From Calothrix brevissima NIES-22 (GTDB taxonomy: Bacteria; Cyanobacteriota; Cyanobacteriia; Cyanobacteriales; Nostocaceae): a stretch of DNA of 64,000 bases. This document shows, piece after piece, positions 1-9,100 of the stretch (position 1 is the first letter of the stretch; the number at the start of each line of letters is the position of its first letter). The notes beneath the pieces were generated by a model. It was not told the origin of the DNA. It saw only the letters and a program-made list of their open reading frames with translations, and did no database searches. The DNA lies in assembly GCF_002367995.1 (NCBI RefSeq), contig NZ_AP018207.1, positions 5,840,646 to 5,904,645 on the forward strand, written 5' to 3'. Made by a program: the position numbers and the translations under genes.

Positions 1-21
1 CCCATGCCCCATGCCCCATGC
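1..21. repeat. Heptanucleotide tandem repeat (CCCATGC x3)
   Basis: Three perfect copies of a 7-bp unit lie just downstream of the usher-like gene. Short tandem heptamers of this kind are common in filamentous cyanobacteria and recur at many gene ends in this window. Confidence 0.8.
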
Positions 22-28
22 CCTAAAA

Positions 29-2983
29 TCAATTAAGATTGAGTTGTTGAAATGCTGCCGAAGATTCTTCTATAAGTAAATTTTTAGTATTAATTGACTC
101 ACCATTAACTTCTATTTTGTAGTTTCCTTGCTGCAAACCTTGTAAATAATATACTCCTGCGGCATTGGTGACAGAAAATCGTTTTTGACCAGAATTGACT
201 TCTATCGCCTCTACCTTGGCTCCCGGAATCGGTTTACCTTGAGAATCGGTGAGAATGCCTGAACGAGTGAAAGAGCGAACCATCGGCAACATTACAGGGG
301 TATAACTGCCAGCAACTACATCCACCGCCAAAGAATCGACAGATGTTTGCCAGTTAGTCGGAAAGCCCGCCGGATCTAAATCTAGGCGATATTTGCCAGG
401 AGACAAATGCACTAAAGCCCCATCATCTTGCATTTCTGATGTCAAAGACTGCAAATTTTGGTTGTTAATGGTGAATAACAAGGGAGAATTTTCTAAATAT
501 ACGGGTTCATTAGCATCGCGTTTGCCGTTACCATTGCGATCGAAGAAGGGCTGAACCAAAATGCCCCCTTGAGTGCGTAAATTGTTAAATTGGCGAGCAG
601 CATCTGGTTTAATTCCTCTTTGTAAATTGAGACTAGATACCAACTCTAAAGCAAAACTCGGTTCATCTGATGTTGCAGATATCCCTTGATAACGTCCCCG
701 CAGGGATAAGCCAGGGATGATATTTGTCCCAATAGCAGCAACGATTCCCGAACCTTGGGAACCGATTCCATAACCGAGTTGTAGCTCCCAAAGAGAGTCA
801 CCATTGAGGGTAACTTGTGGCGAACGATAACGCCAACCAAAGCTAGCTAGGCGATCGCTATTTGCAAAAATATCGTTAGTTTCATAACTAACATACAAAG
901 AATTACCTTTTTGAGTAAATTTCTCAGGAGAAAAATAGTAAGCTAATTCAGAGAAAGAAGATACCTCATTACCATTACTTTTCAACTCTAGCTGACCCAA
1001 GCGTTGCATTAAATTCCAACGTAAATAATTGTCGCTATTGTAAGTAAGACGCGCGAAAGTGTAAGAATTTTGATTGTGTTGGGTAATTTGTACACCGACA
1101 AATTCACCATCTCGACTATCGACACCACCAAATAAGCTTAACCAAGATGACATTCGCCAATCGAAATCAAATCTGGTTTTGAAGCGATCGCTAATAAATC
1201 GCGTATTGATACTTGGGGATACCTGAAATGTGACATTGGCGTTAATATCCCATTGCTCGCCACTTAAAGCTGATAATGCTACTTTCAACGGCAGATTTTC
1301 AGGTTGATAAAATATTTCTGCCAATCCTCTCAATGAGCCATCGTAAACACCACCAATACCAACAGTTAAATCAGAAGCTATACCCCAACGTTGCGCCACA
1401 CCACCACGAAAGTCAGTAAAATCACCAATAAAAGAATTATTATTAGATAATTGTCTGCGTAAACCACCAGAAACAACTAAGGCACTAGCACCTGCCGGTA
1501 GTTGTCCGGGTAAAATGGAAAAGGTAACGCTACGAATTTCTGGAGTTTTGGTTAATTGCCCTTGAGGATAAAGTAACAGCTGATAGTTTGCGCCTAAAAA
1601 ACGACTATCAACTGGTACATCATTGAACCGATAAATTCCCGAAGAGTCTACCAAAACCTCAGCAATCACCCGCTCACTTAAACCTTGAGTTAATCGCACC
1701 AACGTTCCTGGCTCGGCAGTACCGGTAATCACCTTTCCAATTTGAGCAGACTGCATCCGTTGGTTGGGAGATGAACCACCAATAGTTTCCGGTGGTGTAA
1801 ATCCCCAACGTTGAATTGTCGTCAATCCCCAATAATCACCAGTACCTTGACTCAACCAAAAAGGAGCCTGTGAGCCGATGATATAATCTGCACTATCTGT
1901 TTGTCGGAGAAACTGGGTTTCTGCCAGCTTCCAACTGGTCGAATTTTGCACATTAGGTTGGTTAATGCGAACATACCAGCTACCACCCAAAGCCGTACCC
2001 ACAGCAGCTAAATCACCTTGGTAATTAGCCGCTCTGCTAGATGAACCGGTCACATTCAGGCGTTGCTCAACTGCTGTCAAAGTCAAGTCAGGAGCCGGAA
2101 CTTCTGGTAATCCGGTTAATTCCACAATTGGTTCTGGTGCGGCGATTAATTGACTAGGCTGGAGTAGCCAAGGACGCTCTAAGCGCAGTGCATAATCGTT
2201 AATATCAAAGGTTACTTTAATCTTCAGTAGGGTTTGTAGTTGGGCGACAGAAAACACCAAACCTAATTTGCGATCGTTCTTGAGTTCTCGCGGATCGATC
2301 CGAGTCACCAAACCAGGAGCGCGGATTTCTAACTGTCCATTAGATAAATTTACATTTAATTGCAAGGCCTTAACGACAGCCTCATAAGGTATCAGCCAGC
2401 GCTCAAAATCAACTGCTTGTGTACCGTCTTCCTGTCCGCGAATTAAGAGACTTTTGATAATCTGACGTTGATCTACATCCAAACCCACAGGAAAAACCGA
2501 AAAATCTTCAGATAGCGGTAGTTTAATCGATGGTGTTCTTCCTGTAGTTTTAGTGTTTTGTTCTTGAGAACTCTGCGATGAAGAGATGGTTTCACCGGCA
2601 ATTACAGGTGCGTCTGTCTGGGAGCCAGATGTCTGCGGTAATGGCGATCGCTGTTGATTTAAATTGCGATCGGCTGGGGAATCAGATAAAGCGGCTTCCG
2701 TAAAAAAGCTTTCTGGTGCTACCATCGGTGCAAACTGCTCCCTCTGCAACTCAGAAGTCTGCAAATCTAACGATGGGAGAGTTAGATTGCCATCTAAATT
2801 TTCCCTGGCTGGAGAATACAGAGGTAGAGGCGGTAAACTTTCCGGTGAAGTAGGTTTGATTGTAACTTCAGTAGATGGGGTGTTAGCGATTGATAGAGGC
2901 TGCTGATTTTGCGCGATCGCATTTCCATGTGGCAAATAATCGGTATTGGTTGGTAGTTCACTATGAGATAGCAAGTAAGACAC
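29..2983 (-). CDS. Usher-like outer-membrane protein with C-terminal regulatory-like domains
   Basis: Probable outer-membrane assembly platform of a chaperone-usher-type surface-fibre system. Residues about 1-160 are Pro/Ser/Gln-rich. Residues about 160-310 form a conserved folded region. From about 330 to 500 there is a stretch ending in a short surface-type domain (GKVITGTAEPGT). Residues 500-780 alternate in a way typical of a beta barrel (for example GGLRRQL, FRGGVAQRWG). The C-terminus has a calcium-binding-like FFDRNGNGKRD motif and a carboxypeptidase-regulatory-like domain (SGILTDSQGKPIPGA). The neighbouring PapD-like chaperone and SCPU-like subunit on the same strand support the role. 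The start used is GTG, with an in-frame TGA four codons upstream, and no signal peptide follows it. That is odd for a barrel protein, although the AIAQ at residues 27-30 looks like a signal-peptidase site. An ATG at 2999 in another frame begins MKHNTCVLLAIS and hits a stop, so the leader may be damaged. The family call is by domain pattern and context. Confidence 0.7.
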   Translation of the reverse strand: MSYLLSHSELPTNTDYLPHGNAIAQNQQPLSIANTPSTEVTIKPTSPESLPPLPLYSPARENLDGNLTLPSLDLQTSELQREQFAPMVAPESFFTEAALSDSPADRNLNQQRSPLPQTSGSQTDAPVIAGETISSSQSSQEQNTKTTGRTPSIKLPLSEDFSVFPVGLDVDQRQIIKSLLIRGQEDGTQAVDFERWLIPYEAVVKALQLNVNLSNGQLEIRAPGLVTRIDPRELKNDRKLGLVFSVAQLQTLLKIKVTFDINDYALRLERPWLLQPSQLIAAPEPIVELTGLPEVPAPDLTLTAVEQRLNVTGSSSRAANYQGDLAAVGTALGGSWYVRINQPNVQNSTSWKLAETQFLRQTDSADYIIGSQAPFWLSQGTGDYWGLTTIQRWGFTPPETIGGSSPNQRMQSAQIGKVITGTAEPGTLVRLTQGLSERVIAEVLVDSSGIYRFNDVPVDSRFLGANYQLLLYPQGQLTKTPEIRSVTFSILPGQLPAGASALVVSGGLRRQLSNNNSFIGDFTDFRGGVAQRWGIASDLTVGIGGVYDGSLRGLAEIFYQPENLPLKVALSALSGEQWDINANVTFQVSPSINTRFISDRFKTRFDFDWRMSSWLSLFGGVDSRDGEFVGVQITQHNQNSYTFARLTYNSDNYLRWNLMQRLGQLELKSNGNEVSSFSELAYYFSPEKFTQKGNSLYVSYETNDIFANSDRLASFGWRYRSPQVTLNGDSLWELQLGYGIGSQGSGIVAAIGTNIIPGLSLRGRYQGISATSDEPSFALELVSSLNLQRGIKPDAARQFNNLRTQGGILVQPFFDRNGNGKRDANEPVYLENSPLLFTINNQNLQSLTSEMQDDGALVHLSPGKYRLDLDPAGFPTNWQTSVDSLAVDVVAGSYTPVMLPMVRSFTRSGILTDSQGKPIPGAKVEAIEVNSGQKRFSVTNAAGVYYLQGLQQGNYKIEVNGESINTKNLLIEESSAAFQQLNLN

Positions 2984-3150
2984 AGGTATTATGCTTCATC
3001 TAGGTGTAAGAGGTTAGGGGTAGGAGCAATTTTCAGGTTTTCTTGTGTACGCAATTCATGAAGGCTACTTATACAGAGCTAATATATTTCTTAATCAGAA
3101 AATCTCCGTGTTAGATAATATTTTTAATTGCTTATTTTTAATTTAAAACC

Positions 3151-3270
3151 AAATACCATTCAGTTAGCGTCAAAAACCTTAAATCGCGTAGGTTGGGTTG
3201 AGGAACGAAACCCAACATTTTCGGCACACGGTAAGCCCAACCTACATTTATCCTTAACTGAACCGTATTG
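3151..3270. mobile_element. MITE-like element, 120 bp, with terminal inverted repeats and flanking 10-bp direct repeats
   Basis: The ends are inverted copies: AAATACCATTCAGTTA at 3151-3166 against TAACTGAACCGTATTG at 3255-3270, with 13 of 16 matching. The element is flanked exactly by the direct repeat ATTTAAAACC (3141-3150 and 3271-3280), as expected of a target-site duplication. Inside, GTAGGTTGGG (3188-3197) pairs with CCCAACCTAC (3236-3245). There is no coding capacity, so it would need a transposase supplied in trans. Confidence 0.7.
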
Positions 3271-3369
3271 ATTTAAAACCCAGTAGTAACTATCAAGACA
3301 TTACTAATACAATACAGCGTCAATAAACATACCCTATTAAATAGCGCAAAAGCCCAGAATGTAAGTCTT

Positions 3370-3404
3370 TTGACTGTTGACTGTTGACTGTTGACTGTTG
3401 ACTT
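3370..3404. repeat. Heptamer array (TGTTGAC type)
   Basis: About five consecutive copies of TTGACTG/TGTTGAC lie in the gap upstream of the usher-like gene. This is a short tandem repeat with no coding role visible. Confidence 0.75.
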
Positions 3405-3612
3405 CCGCCTAGCAGTACTGAATAACTTCCCCTAAATAACGCAACAAACAAAACTCTTTATGTCTTGATGAATTAGGATCAATAAATAATTCTAGAGACA
3501 CCAAGACACAAAAAGTCTTAATGTTTGAATTTGTGCAAAATGCTGAGACTATTACAGCATGGCAATGGCTCAGAGGTAATATTGTGTTAGCTCATTAACG
3601 CACAGCCGCCAT

Positions 3613-4479
3613 TTACGGTATAGTAAGATTGAGATTAAACGGAACAGTTTTCGAGTGAGACTGTTCGCTCCATTGCAACTCACCAGTTAATTCATATTGA
3701 CCAGCAGTTATCTCTGGTTGATTTTTAGCAGCGAGATTGAGTATAAATTTGCGATCGCTCTGAGCTACAATCGCTGTGGCTGCTACTTCTCCGCTTCTAA
3801 TTATCTTTCCGCCCCGCTTTAAAGTCCAGTTAGCTGTTGGGAGCACAGAAGCTGTACCAGTATTCTTGACTAACAATTGAATTTGCTTTGTATTTGGATT
3901 CACAGCAGCACTATCTACAGCTAGACGAGGTGATAAATTCCCTTTTCGGACATAGAAAGTAGAGCCTACTTTAGTTCTGATATTAATCGCATTTCCATTA
4001 TTATCTCTTAAGGGAATTTCTTTTAAGTTTTCTGTGAAAACTACAACTCGATATTCACCATCTGGGAGGTTAGGAGGTAATTGACTAATTAAGCGTATGC
4101 GTCTACTCACACCCGGTGGAATAGTCAGTTCTCCTGGTGAAAATTGTAAGTAAGGAGTCAGGTCAGTTGGACTAGATTTCAAAGCTTGAAATCCTGTATC
4201 TGGATTATATGTAAAAGGCTGAACATATACACGAGCGCGGAAGGGTTCATTTGTCATATTCTTGACATTAATTACGCCTTCTGCAAGCCCTTGGTTAGCT
4301 TGTGCCTCAATCACCATAGGAGAAATTTGCACTTGTGCTTGTGCAATATCAGCACCAAAAATTCCCGCGAAAAATGCCCAACTACCAACACAAGTAGTAG
4401 CAAAAATCATTCTATGTTTATGGTGCAAATTCTTGTGCGAAGCTCCCCATTTTGTGAGCGCTAAATTACCGACTATCAT
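3613..4479 (-). CDS. PapD-like periplasmic fimbrial chaperone
   Basis: Predicted periplasmic chaperone that would bind and stabilise pilin-like subunits before delivery to the usher-like barrel encoded next. A long basic N-region (to about residue 23) is followed by a hydrophobic segment ending in ADIAQAQ, a good signal-peptidase site near residue 49. The mature part begins VQISPMVIEAQ, like the first strand of the PapD fold. It continues with NVKNMTNEPFRARVYV and PPNLPDGEYRVVVFTENL, which match the N-terminal immunoglobulin-like domain; a second beta-rich domain runs to the C-terminus (TAGQYELTGELQW). The length of 288 residues is slightly above usual because of the long leader. A start at residue 24 (4410) is possible but would remove the basic n-region. 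The gene is separated by 425 bp from the subunit gene and 629 bp from the usher gene, both gaps holding repeats. Confidence 0.75.
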   Translation of the reverse strand: MIVGNLALTKWGASHKNLHHKHRMIFATTCVGSWAFFAGIFGADIAQAQVQISPMVIEAQANQGLAEGVINVKNMTNEPFRARVYVQPFTYNPDTGFQALKSSPTDLTPYLQFSPGELTIPPGVSRRIRLISQLPPNLPDGEYRVVVFTENLKEIPLRDNNGNAINIRTKVGSTFYVRKGNLSPRLAVDSAAVNPNTKQIQLLVKNTGTASVLPTANWTLKRGGKIIRSGEVAATAIVAQSDRKFILNLAAKNQPEITAGQYELTGELQWSEQSHSKTVPFNLNLTIP

Positions 4480-4904
4480 ATTCTGTGGTGAATGTGAAAA
4501 ATTGTGGAACTAGAGAGATATTGACAATTGAATCTGCAATTGCCAAATTGTTGCTTATATTTTGTTGTTAGTACTTGATTATTGCTTGAGTAAACAATCA
4601 AGTCCTGATACCAATTAGAAACAAGAATGCGACAGATTGTAGGGGCACAACAATGTTGTACCCTCTAAAATATATTGATGTGTCGCCAACATGATTTGAA
4701 TTGGTATGACTACAAATATGTTGAGTCTTTATCCTATCCCGCCCTCTTTTTTAGGATAGCCACTACACCAGGTGGGTTTTGGAGGAATCAGTAAATAATT
4801 GCGTTGCACAGATGTCCATAGTTGTGCGAACTGCTACCAAGTGCTTTGAATAATCGGGATCTACAAGTCTGAAAGCCGACACCAAAAAGGGTTCAAATAT
4901 CCTC
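4480..4904. other. Gene-free gap between subunit and chaperone genes
   Basis: No coding region is seen. The gap contains a small inverted-repeat element (4608-4707) and a weak inverted repeat, TATCCTA/TAGGATA, near 4733-4758. The spacing is unusually long for genes expected to be co-transcribed. Confidence 0.55.
4608..4707. mobile_element. MITE-like element with ATACCAATT ends and a hairpin core
   Basis: ATACCAATT at 4608-4616 is repeated inverted at 4699-4707, giving a 100-bp unit. The core at 4626-4678 (53 bp) has a sister copy of equal length at 62185-62237. Both cores contain a GGG...CCC-closed hairpin around the centre, and the paired bases differ between copies while the stem is kept. 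I see no flanking target duplication. Confidence 0.55.
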
Positions 4905-5387
4905 TTAGGGTGTCACTGTTAAATCAACTGTAAACCCGTATGTTCCAGCTGTTAAATCACTGGCATTAACTACAGACATATTCACATCTAAAGAAGTAGT
5001 TATACCAGCAAGCACAACTTGAGGTAAACCAGCTACTCCAGCAGTATACGTAGCGGCGATTGTTCCTCCGGCGGCTGTTGCAGTATATACAGGTGTAGTC
5101 AGAGAAGGCCCGGATGTCTGGGTAACACCAGTAATATTGAGACTTCCATTCGCACCAGTGCATTTTACCTGTGCAGTTCCTTTTGTTCCTCCGGCTACTA
5201 ACTCACTACTCAAAGTCGTAGAAGTTGGGTTGGCTAGTGTACCCGCACCAGGAGTACCCAGAAAAGAACAAGCAGCTGTGACAATACCTCCAAATGGTAC
5301 CTTTGCTGTGTCACCAGCAAATGCAATAGGAGCAATACCAACACTTCCAAAAATGAAAGCAGAAGCAATTAAAAGACGACGAATCAT
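4905..5387 (-). CDS. Spore coat U-like (SCPU) secreted fimbrial subunit
   Basis: Small exported beta-rich protein, probably the structural subunit handled by the PapD-like chaperone. Residues 1-25 form a clear signal peptide (MIRRLLIASAFIFG..., cleavage after AFA). The mature part has two cysteines, in TAACSF and QVKCTG, which could form the single disulfide typical of SCPU/type-1 pilin domains. The C-terminus LTAGTYGFTVDLTVTP resembles the donor-strand-like end of SCPU proteins. It is rich in Thr, Ala and Gly. A good ribosome-binding site (GAGGAA) lies 8 bases before the ATG. It is the first gene of the chaperone-usher order in the direction of transcription. Fibre formation itself is inferred; some SCPU proteins have no proven fibre. 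Confidence 0.7.
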   Translation of the reverse strand: MIRRLLIASAFIFGSVGIAPIAFAGDTAKVPFGGIVTAACSFLGTPGAGTLANPTSTTLSSELVAGGTKGTAQVKCTGANGSLNITGVTQTSGPSLTTPVYTATAAGGTIAATYTAGVAGLPQVVLAGITTSLDVNMSVVNASDLTAGTYGFTVDLTVTP

Positions 5388-5924
5388 TCCAAGTTCCTCA
5401 AATTAATACTTTTCGTTAATTGAAGTTGGTAATGAGTCCTCAACAGAAATATTGAATGTTGCGTATTGTCTAAGGTAACACAACAGGTAGATTTCCCCGA
5501 TATATAACACCTGTTGATACCCTTACTTAACTTAACTTCATAATATTCATTGTGTCGTTCTCATAATCGTCTTGCCTCCGTATTAGTACTAGACTTTCAA
5601 GAAATAGGCATAATTTAATACAAGTGTGTTTTAGTTAAAATATCTTCATTTTTCTTTACATTAAACAAGAAATATATTGAAATGCTTTAATTTACTGGCT
5701 TAAGGCGAGCGAATAAATCAGTTAAATCGGGCTTAAGAGTGAAAAAGTTGAGCAGGTTTTAATCGGACATAATTAGTGTATGCATCATTTAATACATAGT
5801 TGGCTTTCGTTTGTTGAGCTTTAATTGTTTAAATTCAACAATCAACAGTCAAAAGTTAACGTTTTCCAGAGAAATCTGGAATTTACAGCAAACTGCAAGT
5901 TGGTGAGTTGCGATCGCTATTTCA

Positions 5925-5998
5925 ACCTCTGCGCACTCTGCGTTCTCTGTGGTTGAAATAAAGATTTTTCACCGCAGAGTACACAGAGTACACAGAGC
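5925..5998. repeat. Dispersed CTCTGCG / ACACAGAG inverted repeat
   Basis: The left part is rich in CTCTGCG and CTCTGTGG and the right part holds CCGCAGAG followed by two copies of TACACAGAG, so the two can pair imperfectly. A related block (TCTCTGTGTTCTCTGCG) occurs near 39772-39790, so this is a dispersed family. Confidence 0.55.
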
Positions 5999-6045
5999 AA
6001 TAAGAGTTTGAGAGGTTTTCGCGTACTTTCTTGCTAACTGGTATA

Positions 6046-6077
6046 AAAAACTCTACCCACAAGGGGATGGAGTTTTT
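6046..6077 (-). terminator. Probable intrinsic terminator after the replication gene
   Basis: Read on the minus strand, a hairpin (CTCCATCCCC TTGT GGGTAGAG) is followed by six T. It lies about 100 bp downstream of the CyRepA1 stop. A very similar hairpin with a T-tract in the same orientation follows the Wzt-like gene at 55154-55185. Confidence 0.45.
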
Positions 6078-6099
6078 GGGCATGGGGGAAGAAATCAGC

Positions 6100-6120
6100 A
6101 ATGCCCAATGCCCAATGCCC
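6100..6120. repeat. Heptamer tandem repeat (AATGCCC x3)
   Basis: Three perfect 7-bp copies just downstream of the replication gene. Confidence 0.75.
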
Positions 6121-6177
6121 CAAGCGGCGGGGCGCGCAGGGTGCGCACCCACAAGGGGATGGAGTTTCCCGCCGCTT

Positions 6178-9100
6178 TCAATGAACCAACAACTGCAAAT
6201 CTAAAGGAGTATCAACCCCTGTCTCTCCCAGCTGGCGCAGATGAGTCAACATTAACTCATCTCGGTGATGCCAAACGGCAAAGATTTTATCTCTACCATC
6301 ATCCAGATTGTCTAAATCAATGTGATAACCTGTATTAACTCGCTTCAGCTTCAATCCCAACAAACTTAAGAGACGGCTGAGAATTTTAATACCGGAGATA
6401 TTTCCAGTATTGCTGCCTAAATTAATTCCCAGTACTCTTTTAATATGTTTACTATTGTTACTGGCTAAATTCTTCAGCACAACCAATTGTGGATCATTTT
6501 CGCTAAATTCTTTGGTAGCTGTGAGGAAATCTACCATCCCTAAGGCTCTCATCGCCTCAACTTTCAGGGTATAAGTCTTGATATCTGGGAGAAACACCTG
6601 CCCTTCTCCCCAGTATAATTGTTGATGCCACTCCTGGCGATCGCGAATATGAAAATACTCGCTTTCGTGGGTTAAATAATAGTGCGTCAATAATTGCCCG
6701 TAATAGCCTTTATCATCCTGCAATTTTAATTCCGGCGTCACCTCCATACCATAACGCTGACGCAGGATATATTTTTGCATAGCGTGACGTTCGTCATCGG
6801 TGAGGGAATGTTTAGCTAATAACTGCTCATATTCTACATAATCAATATCTCTGGCTTTGGCGACAGCATTAGCGGCTGATAATTGGTTTTGTTGCTTAAT
6901 TTCGCGAATTTTACGTTTAATTTCTTTCGCTTTAATGCGTTTTTCTGTCCAATCTTTTTGGACTTTGACAATTTCTAAAATTAAGCGTTTGCGATTTGCT
7001 AAATCTTGCGGATCTGTGGCTAAAAATGCTAGGCGTAAATCGCGAATAATATTATTATGTACGGCGTTGCTTCTAGTTCTAATTTGGTGTCCATCAGCAA
7101 TTAAGCCTTCTTGTAAAGATTGGCGATAAAGACGGATGGAAGCATTTACCCTAGCAGATAATTTCGCCCAGGTGCGTAAATGAATCGGATCGTAAACTAA
7201 GGGTAAATCTACATCAATTTTATGTAGGGGACTGAGCAAAGCTAAATTATCTTTTTGATTCTCCTGATACCAATAGGAAAGCAAGCGATAATTCGTGCTA
7301 CCGCTACCAATTAAACCAATACCCCGTTTAGCACACCACACGACACGGGGGACATCATCTCTGACTCTGGCTAAGGCTTGTCGCGCATCAGAATCAGGAA
7401 TTACGCCTTGAAAAATGCCATAAACTCGATCAAAATGTTGCACATCAATACTAATTCCCGTGCCGATTGTCGGGGTAACAAATACGGTATCATATTCCGG
7501 AATTTTTTGATTAATTGCGGCGACAAAATCAACGGCTGGGTGTCCTGGTGTATTTGTAGTTTGGCTGCTAACTACTAAAGTTTTTGGAAATTGTCGCCGG
7601 AGTTTTTCTAAACGTTCTTTTAAATAACGTTCGATAGTTTCACAACTGTAACGTCCGGTTCTGCTATCGGTAGTTACGTAACATTTTCGCCCAGCAATTA
7701 AATCTAATTCTAATTGATGAATTAGGGGTGTCGGGTTGGGAGAATCGTAAAATGTCACATCCCATCCCCGTTGAGGTTGCCATTGATTTAATAATATCCA
7801 AGGCGTTATTTTATTCTCGGACAATCCTTGTAAATATTCTAAAGAAACATCCGATAAATCGGCATCTTGAGCAATAACTAAGCCACCTGTTCTAAATACT
7901 GTGGCAATTAATTGTTGAAATATTTTGAGAATTTTAACGCGCTTTTGTTTACAAGTATTGCTGTTGAGTAAATGCCATAAAGATTGCTCAACTTCATCGA
8001 GAATTACGATTGCACCTTGCCAATCTTCGGGGTTAAGTTTCCAAATCGAATCTATGCATAACCCAAAGGATTTGGGCATTAGGATTTGGGCATCCCTTCG
8101 GCTTCGCTCAGGGCGAGTGGGCATTGGGCATTGAGGGGGATTTTCTGGTTTGCGTTCTGTGTAATTGATGCCCCAGTTGATGCCGACTTTTTCACAGAGA
8201 AAGCGTCCTAATTGAATGCGGTGAGTGATTAATAAAACAGGTTGATTTTTATTTTTGGCGCGATTAACTAGAGATTTTAAGCCTGTGGTTTTACCTGTAC
8301 CTTTGGCTGATTTTACTCCTACTAATCCAGATGAGGGGAAAGGAATTTCTCCTAAATAAGGACAATTAACGGTGATTGCAGCCGGAATTGTTAATTCTGT
8401 ATGGGGTTTGGTTTGGGCGAGATAAACTTCTAAATCAACGCTTTGACGATAAACTTTATCGAAACTACTTGCACCTTTCGCTACGATAAATTCATCAACA
8501 CCTTTTTCCATTCCTGGTAGTTCGATAACTTTTACAGGACAGTTTTTTTCTTGTAATAAAAAACCAAGTTGAGAAATGGCGTTATTAACTGCGGCGATGG
8601 TTTTGGGTTTGGTTTCAAAATCAAAGCATATATAAAAGGTGCGTTGTTTGAGGGCGAAAATTCCTAAGTCGGGTATTAGCTGACGACGGGTAACTTTCCC
8701 AAAGTTATCTTTCACAACGCGATAGCCGCTAGTTATTCCCGGAATTGCGATCGCAGCGTATCCTTGAGTTAAGAGTGTGGCGGCTTTCTTTGCACCTTCG
8801 CAAATAATCACAGGTAATTTCTGTTCCATCACCCATTGCCAAAAACCCACAGCTTCACCATGCGGGGCAATAGTAATATTGTCAGGTAAAGACAGATGAT
8901 AACGCTGGGCAACTTGCTGCCAAATTTCTAATGTCACTCGCAGACAAAATACCCGCGTTGCTGTGCTGGGTGGATGTTCATATTTAATCGCCTTACCGTT
9001 TTGATTTAGGCGTGGTTGGTTAGGCTTAAAACATCCCCATTCCATTGTCTGCCAATCGGTGAGGGGATCGAGTCCCGAACACCACCAACCGCCTGCTGTA

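Larger units (their letters stand above)
2984..3612. other. Gene-free gap in the chaperone-usher locus
   Basis: No coding region is visible in this 629-bp gap. It holds a MITE-like element (3151-3270) and a heptamer array (3370-3404). The remainder is AT-rich. A promoter for the usher gene may lie here, but I cannot point to one. Confidence 0.6.
5388..6177. other. Gene-free gap with several repeat types
   Basis: No convincing coding region. The part near 5388-5600 is AT-rich and probably carries the promoter of the SCPU gene. A dispersed CTCTGCG/ACACAGAG inverted repeat lies near 5925-5998, a hairpin at 6046-6077, and a heptamer array (AATGCCC x3) at 6100-6120. Confidence 0.6.
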
